A model generated the notes under the pieces. It did not search any database. It was not told the DNA's origin and saw nothing but the letters and a program-made list of their open reading frames with translations. Positions 59,201-64,000 of a DNA stretch of 64,000 nt are shown in pieces. Source of the DNA: Opisthocomus hoazin (Eukaryota; Chordata; Aves; Opisthocomiformes; Opisthocomidae); assembly GCF_030867145.1 (NCBI RefSeq), contig NC_134443.1:930001-994000 (forward strand). The letters are read 5' to 3'. The translations under genes and the position numbers were made by a program. How positions within the stretch are numbered: the first letter of the stretch is position 1; every line of letters starts with the position of its first letter.

Positions 59201-60305
59201 GTACTTAGGGAAAAAATCCAGGATTCCTTGCAATTTAATGGAAACATAAATGTTTGGCATGAGTCAAAAAGGCAAAATGAATGCTGGAAATTGTTATGAA
59301 CAGGATAGAAAAAGTGATTGTGCCGTTCTATAATCTGATGTCCTGTCTGTTTCTTGTGTGCTGCGTGCTGTTCTTGCCATCTCATCTCAGAGGGAGTATC
59401 TTGCTGCTTGTGGAAACAAGCGCGGTGACAAGGATAGTCAGATATGAAACATCTTTGCTGTGAACAGAGTCTATGCAGAGATTTTGGAGGGTGATCTGAT
59501 AAAGGTCTGTGAAATCACGAGTGGCACAGGACAGTGCAGCAGTGTAGAAATGGGGAACAAACACCGAAATCAGCAGGCAACGTGTTTAAACAATAGGAAA
59601 TGGTTTGGGGTTGTTTTTTTTCAGAAAAACATTAAACAGGGTCACATTTATTTACAGCCACAACAACGATCCGAGGGCTGGAACCCCTCTGCTGGGAGGA
59701 AAGGCTGGGAGAGCCGGGGCTGTTCAGCCTGGAGAAGAGAAGGCTCTGGCGAGATCTTATTGCAGCCTTCGAGTGCTTAAAGAGGGCTTGTAAGAAGGAT
59801 GGGCCCAAACTTTTTAGCAGCACCTGCAGGATAGTCCCAACGGGTGATGGTTTTAAACTAAAAGAGGGGAAATTTCAACGGGGTATAAGGAAGAAGTTTT
59901 TTACACTGAGGGCGGTGAAACCCTGGCACAGGTTGCCCGGAGAGGTGTCGATACCCCATCCCTAGAGACCTTCAGGGTCAGGTTGGACGGCCTTGAGCAA
60001 CGTGATGGAGTGGGAGATGTCCCTGCCCATAGCAGGGGGCTTGGCCTGGCTGGCCTTCAAAGGACCTTTCCAAGCCAAACCGTTCTGTGATAACTGTGGA
60101 AAGCATTGCAACAGGAAATTGGAGAGGTCGAGAGTATAAATGGTTCCAGAACGATTAGACAAACTCTCGGAGGAAGGATTAATCCCTGCCGACGTACGCA
60201 CGGTGGCCCAGCTGTAGCCTTTATCTCTACAAGTCCCTAAAACAGAGATTAAAGGAAGCTGGAAGGGGATACCGCGGGAAGGCTTTTCCTACGCCTGCCT
60301 TATTC
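56293..60305 (+). other. ASH1L: ASH1L intron 22, left part, up to the gap
   Basis: 4 kb with a good donor but no following exon. I looked for the remaining BAH and C-terminal ASH1L sequence in all forward frames and did not find it. A sense CR1 copy lies at 59671-60091. The rest shows no exon or repeat that I can name. Confidence 0.75.
59671..60091 (+). mobile_element. CR1 LINE fragment, sense, next to the gap
   Basis: About 420 bp of CR1 3' end with the 'CTGGAGAAGAGAAGGCTC' and 'GATGGTTTTAAACTAAAAGAGG' blocks and a GTTCTGTGATAA end. It lies about 200 bp left of the scaffold gap. Confidence 0.92.
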
Positions 60306-60505
60306 NNNNNNNNNNNNNNNNNNNNNNNNNNNNNNNNNNNNNNNNNNNNNNNNNNNNNNNNNNNNNNNNNNNNNNNNNNNNNNNNNNNNNNNNNNNNNNN
60401 NNNNNNNNNNNNNNNNNNNNNNNNNNNNNNNNNNNNNNNNNNNNNNNNNNNNNNNNNNNNNNNNNNNNNNNNNNNNNNNNNNNNNNNNNNNNNNNNNNNN
60501 NNNNN
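60306..60505. other. Assembly gap, 200 N
   Basis: Exactly 200 unknown bases. A round number indicates a scaffold join of unknown true size, so the distance and even the adjacency of the two sides are not established. Confidence 0.98.
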
Positions 60506-61275
60506 TCACACACCCCCCACCCCCCGACTGGGTCTGGGGGGAAAAGGACCCCCCCTGCTCAGGGTGGTTTTGGGTAGAAAAGACCCCCCCCCCCCCCTCA
60601 GGGTGGCTCTGGGTGGCTTTCAGTGGAAAAGACCACCCCCCCAGGCGGACTCTGGGGGGAAAAGACCCCCCCCCACCCCTGGCTGGCTCTAGGGGGAAAA
60701 GGACCCCCCAGCTCAGGGTCGTTTTGGGGAGAAAAGACACACACCCCCCCCCAGGGTGGCTCTGGGTGGCTTTCGGTGGAAAAGACCCCCCCCAGGCTGG
60801 CTCTGGGGGGAAAAGACCCCTCCCCTCAGGCTGGCTCTGGGTAGAAAAGGACCCCCCCGCTCAGGGTGGTTTTGGGTAGAAAAGACCCCCCCTCCTCAGG
60901 GTGGCTCTGGGTGCCTTTTGGTGGAAAAGACCCCCCCCCCTCAGGCTGGCTCTGGAGGGAAAAGACCACCCCCACCCCCAGCTGGCTCTGGGGGAAAAAG
61001 GACCCCCCCGCTCAGGGTAGTTTTGGGTAGAAAAGACCCCCCCCCCCCACCTCAGGGTGGCTTTGGGGGGGAAAAGACCCTCCCCTCCCTCAGGGTGGCT
61101 CAGGTGGAAAAGACACCCCCCCCTCAGGGTGGCTCTGGATGGAAAAGACCCCCCCTACCCGCAGGATTTGGGTGGAAAAGACCCCCGCTCAGGGTGGCTT
61201 CGTGTGGAAAAGACCCCCCCCCCCCCACTCAGGGTGGCTTTGGGTGGAAAAGGACACCCCCCCCCCCCCCCCCCC
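60506..61275. repeat. GC-rich minisatellite A (AAAAGACCCCCC...CAGGGTGGCTCTGGG)
   Basis: About 770 bp of diverged modules of about 38 bp, each with GGAAAAGACC, a C run and CAGGGTGGCTCTGGG-type text. A longer period near 150 bp is visible, marked by GAAAAGGACC at about 60541, 60696, 60844 and 60995. C runs vary in length, so local base counts may be unreliable. Long forward frames here are repeat artefacts (PPRLALGGK cycles). Confidence 0.88.
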
Positions 61276-61544
61276 CGCAGACGGTTGGCAAGGCCCCCCC
61301 CCCCCCCCCCGCAGCCGGGAGCGGGGGGGGGACCCGCACCCTGCCTGGGGGCAGCCAGCCCGGCTCCAGCTCCCCGCACCTCACCGGGAGGGGGGGGGGG
61401 GGGGGGGGGGGGGTCCGGACCAGCAGCCGGGGGGGGGGGGGTCCGCGGGGTCCCCTCCCCAGGGAGGCCCGGCCGTGCCTCGGGGCCAGCGCTGGCTCTG
61501 GGAACCCTGCGGGACCCCTCCTCCTGGGGGGGGGGCACCCCACA
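61276..61544. other. Very GC-rich spacer with long G and C homopolymers
   Basis: It holds a G run of about 20 or more bases near 61391-61414 and C runs near 61255-61310. No gene is recognised. The sequence could form G-quadruplexes, and base calls in such runs are doubtful. Confidence 0.6.
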
Positions 61545-62480
61545 ACCTGTGGGGCTGGTGCTTACTGGGGGGGCACCCCTAAACCCAAGGCGGGCCCTCC
61601 TACAGCGGGGGGGGCTGGTGCCTTGGGGGAACACCTACACCCAGGGGGGGTCACGGCTCGGGGGGGCACCCCGGCAGGTTGGGGGGGGCTGGAGCTTAGT
61701 GGGGGGCACCCCTAAAATCACGGCAGGTGTGCCTACAGTGTGGGGGGGCTGGTGCCTTGGGGGGGCACCCCTACAACCAAGGGGGTCACGGTGCGAGGGG
61801 GGTACCCCTACAACCCATGGGGCTGGTGCTTAGTGGGGGGGGCACCCCTAAACCCAAAGCAGGCCCTCCTACAGTGGGGGGGCTGGTGCTTTGGGGGGGC
61901 ACACCTACAACCGGGGGGGGGGGGCACGGCTCGGGGGGGGTACCCCGGCAGCCTGGGGGGGGCTGGAGCTTAGTGGGGGGCACCCCAAAATCCAAAGCAG
62001 ACACTCCTACAGTGGGGGGGGCACCCCTAAACCCAAGGCATGCCCTCCTACAGTGGGGGGGGCTGGTGCTTTGGGGGTCACACCTACACACGGGGGGGTG
62101 ACGGCTCAGGGGGGCACCCCGGCAGCCTGGGGGGGGCCGGAGCTTAGTGGGGGGCACCCCTAAAAACAAGACGGCCACTCCCACAGTGGGGGGGCACCCC
62201 TAAACCCAAAGCAGACACTCCTACAGTGGAGTGGGGGGGGGGGGTGGTGCCTTGGGGGTCACACCTACAACCGGGGGGGGGGCACGGCTCGGGGGGGTAC
62301 CCCGGGCAGCCTGGGGGGGGCTGGAGCTTAGTGAGGGGCACCCCAAAAATCAAAGCAGACACTCCTACAGTGGGGGGCACCCCTAAACCCAAAGCAGGCC
62401 CTCCTACAGTGGGGGGGGCTGGTGCTTTGGGGGTCACACCTACACCCAAGGGGGTCAAGGCCCCCTCCTGCAGCCCGGGG
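61545..62480. repeat. G-rich minisatellite B (CTGGAGCTTAGTGGGGGGCACCCC type)
   Basis: Repeating modules include GGGGGGCTGGTGCTTTGGGGG, GGTACCCCGGCAGCCTGGGG, CTGGAGCTTAGTGGGGGGCACC and AAACCCAAAGCAGGCCCTCC with TACAGTGG. The marker CTGGAGCTTAGT occurs at 61689, 61963, about 62137 and 62321, giving a longer unit of roughly 175-185 bp with one larger interval. The G-rich strand is the + strand. It is unrelated to minisatellite A. Confidence 0.88.
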
Positions 62481-62931
62481 GGGCCAGTGCTTGGTCGGGG
62501 TGCCCCCCCCCAGCTCCAGCCCGTCCCAGGGGGGCCGGTGCCCGGTGTCCCCCCCCCGCATCCTGCCCGGGCCAGCCCCGTGTTTGTCAACACGCTTCCC
62601 TCTGCCCCGGCGCTGGGGAAGGAAGAGGCCCCGCTCCCGCCTGGCCCTGGGAACGGAAAAGCCCCCCCGGTTCCCGGTTCCCCCCCCCCCCCCGGTTTCC
62701 CCCCACCCCGCACCTGGACCGGCTCCGCCGCTCCCCGATCCGCCGGGGCTCAGCACCGCGCTGAACCCCCCCCCCCCCCCCCGCAACCGAGCTTGACCCC
62801 CACACCGGGCTGAACCCCCACACCAGGCTGAACCCCCCCACTGGGGTCGACCCCCCCACACCCCCCCGGAGGCTCCGTTCCTTCCCCCCCCCCCCGGGGT
62901 CGGTCGCGCCTCCCGGTTCCCCGGTGCTCAC
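62481..62931 (-). other. GC-rich sequence downstream of the ephrin-A exon 1 donor
   Basis: If the ephrin call is right, this is the start of its intron 1 on the minus strand (donor GTGAGC at 62926-62931). It is GC-rich with C homopolymers near 62690 and 62770, and no second exon was recognised. Confidence 0.5.
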
Positions 62932-63117
62932 CGGGGGTTGGAGCTGTTCCAGTAGACGGTATGGCGCTCGGCCGCCGCCCCCCAGCAAAAACCCCAGCCC
63001 CAGAAGGGTCAGGGGACCCCCCAAAAGGGTCAGGGGACCCCCCCTTTTTCTTCTTCCTCCTCCTCCTCCTCCTCCTCCTGCCGCCGCGCCCCCCCCTCCC
63101 CGCCGCCGCCGCTCCAT
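62932..63117 (-). CDS. Ephrin-A family exon 1 (EFNA1, EFNA3 or EFNA4 type), with apparent frameshift
   Basis: On the minus strand the exon ends in codons for A-E-R-H-T-V-Y-W-N-S-S-N-P-R just before a GTGAGC donor. This is the conserved start of the ephrin receptor-binding domain, and ephrin-A first exons end at this point (family knowledge). Ephrin-As are GPI-anchored cell-surface ligands of EphA receptors. The ATG at 63117 opens a frame with a poly-Gly/Arg start and then a hydrophobic signal-like stretch (PLTLLGLGFLLG), but in the base sequence as given the two parts are in different frames: the C6 run at 62978-62983 has one base too many to connect them. The signal stretch also carries a 21-bp duplication. 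R-H-T-V favours EFNA1 over EFNA3 (RHAV) or EFNA4 (RHVV), from memory, so I leave the symbol open. It may be an assembly error, not a true defect. Confidence 0.75.
63001..63042. repeat. 21-bp tandem duplication in the ephrin signal-peptide region
   Basis: Two adjacent 21-bp copies (63001-63021 and 63022-63042) differ at one base. On the minus strand they encode G-G-P-L-T-L-L twice and lengthen the hydrophobic core of the predicted signal peptide in frame. Confidence 0.9.
63050..63080. repeat. (TCC)n trinucleotide repeat
   Basis: TTC TTC followed by about eight TCC units. Read on the minus strand from the ATG at 63117 this gives a run of glycines and arginines before the signal-like stretch, unusual for a signal peptide. 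The real start may therefore differ. Confidence 0.85.
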
Positions 63118-64000
63118 GCGCTCCAGCGGGGATCGCTCCACCGGGCCAGCTCCGTGCCCGGTCCCCGCCTTAAGAACGGCCCCGCCCGGGTCCCCCCCCC
63201 CACCCCACGCCCCCCCCCCGCCCCGCCCCGGGGCCGCGCCACAACAACAACACCGGGGGGGGCCCCACGCGGGACCGGCACCGGGCGGGGACCAGACCCC
63301 GGCGACGACTTTGCCCCCCCCACCCCCCACCCCCCCTCCCCGGACCCCGAGGGGTCCGGGGAGGGGGGGTGGGGGGTGGGGGGGGGGCAAAGTCGTCGCC
63401 GGGGGGTGATCCAGCGTGGGGGTGGGCGAGGGGGGGTCACCCCTGCTGCGTGGTGATGGGGTGCGGGCTTTGAGGTGAACCCCCGGGGGGGGGGGGGGCA
63501 GCCGCGACCTCCTCACCGGGGGTGGGGGGGGTCTGGCTGGGGGGGGGGGGGACACACCCTGCTTGCCTGTGTGTCCCCCCCATGGGAACCTTGGGTGAGT
63601 GGGGTCGGTGGGGGGGGGTGCAGCCATGGGTGGTGGGGTGCTGGAGGGGCTGGGGGGGGGCAGGAGCAAGCCCCCCCCACCCTTACCGGCTGCGGCGTCC
63701 CACGTCCCACCCGCGTCCCACCCGCGTCGCGGCCGCTCCCGGCACCCTCGAGCTCCTTCGCTCTCATCCTCCCTCGTCGCGGCGAGGCCTGCCGTCATGG
63801 CGGAGCGAGGCCTCCCGCTGCCGGGGGGAGAAGCTTCTGGAACCCCCCCCCCTGCCCCCCGCCCCGGAGAGCCGCAGCCCACCGGGATCGGAGAGCCGGA
63901 GCACGGCACGGCGACGAGGGGTGCTGGCGTCGCGCCGGTACGGCCCCGCCGCGGCAGAGACCGGCTGCCTGGGGAAACTGAGGCAGGGGCCACGCAGCCC
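63118..64000 (-). promoter_or_regulatory. CpG island upstream of the ephrin-A exon
   Basis: CpG-dense GC-rich sequence from the ephrin ATG to the window end, especially 63120-63300 and 63690-63960, suits a CpG-island promoter and 5' UTR for the minus-strand gene. It includes long G and C runs and the 108-bp inverted repeat at 63297-63404. Open frames of up to 468 codons on the minus strand run through it without recognisable protein sequence. An ATGGCGG on the + strand at 63797 resembles a YY1-type site or a start context but leads to no known protein. Confidence 0.5.
63297..63404. repeat. 108-bp near-perfect inverted repeat
   Basis: The left arm 63297-63348 begins CCCCGGCGACGACTTTGCC and ends GGACCCC. 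After a 2-base spacer (GA), the right arm 63351-63404 is its reverse complement, beginning GGGGTCC and ending GGCAAAGTCGTCGCCGGGG. The arms differ only by about two bases in a G/C run. The inner arm is C-rich on the left and G-rich on the right. Confidence 0.9.

Noticed and set aside
60613..62861. Long open frames in the minisatellites right of the gap
   Set aside because: Repeat artefacts with cyclic low-complexity peptides, present on both strands.
62587..63993. A 468-codon minus-strand protein
   Set aside because: It reads through promoter, homopolymers and the palindrome, and through the ephrin exon in the wrong frame. Only the segment from 63117 down to the frameshift could be coding.

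Overview
The window is vertebrate nuclear DNA and almost certainly from a bird. It has long introns with GT-AG splice sites. Its only abundant interspersed repeats are CR1 LINE fragments with the typical avian 3' end (the ATTCTRTGA-type tail and the conserved 3' UTR). Its one large gene is recognisable exon by exon as ASH1L, the histone H3 lysine-36 methyltransferase. The species cannot be fixed from the sequence. Together, ASH1L, a nearby ephrin-A gene and very GC-rich minisatellites fit a small gene-dense microchromosome (the chicken chromosome 25 type, equivalent to human 1q22). This placement rests on recalled synteny, not a search.

Layout, left to right. Bases 1-430 hold no gene. Bases 430-2130 are a CpG island with the non-coding first exon of ASH1L (donor at 1558) and a YY1-type site at the likely transcription start. 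ASH1L then runs on the + strand to the assembly gap. The ATG is at 9686 in exon 2. Exon 3 (19514-24263) is 4.75 kb and carries an array of thirteen 18-residue repeats and most of the AT-hooks. Exons 4-9 lead to the catalytic module. Exons 10-14 (48417-52093) encode AWS, SET and post-SET; exons 18-20 the bromodomain; exons 20-21 the PHD finger; exon 22 (56202-56292) the start of the BAH domain. The 21 coding exons join in phase to 8,167 nt (2,722 residues plus one base). I could not find the last exons, with the rest of BAH and the C-terminus (about 250 residues in human, from memory).

Introns hold CR1 copies in both orientations, a 32-bp minisatellite next to an intronic CpG island (27.17-28.12 kb), and a speculative set of unassigned exon-like segments in intron 6.

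A 200-N scaffold gap lies at 60306-60505. To its right are two families of G/C-rich minisatellites (60.5-62.5 kb), then a GC-rich block with exon 1 of an ephrin-A gene on the minus strand (62932-63117). That exon has an apparent one-base frameshift in a C6 run and a 21-bp internal duplication, and a 108-bp near-perfect inverted repeat lies about 180 bp upstream of its ATG. In human, ASH1L and the EFNA genes lie on the same arm in this relative orientation but with many genes between them. The gap therefore probably hides a large interval or is a wrong join.

I see no exotic system (no CRISPR, no intact transposon, no viral gene). The points most worth checking are the damaged ephrin exon, the inverted repeat at its promoter, the missing ASH1L 3' end, the conserved alternative splice acceptor of exon 8, the GC-AG intron 4 and the exon-like segments in intron 6.
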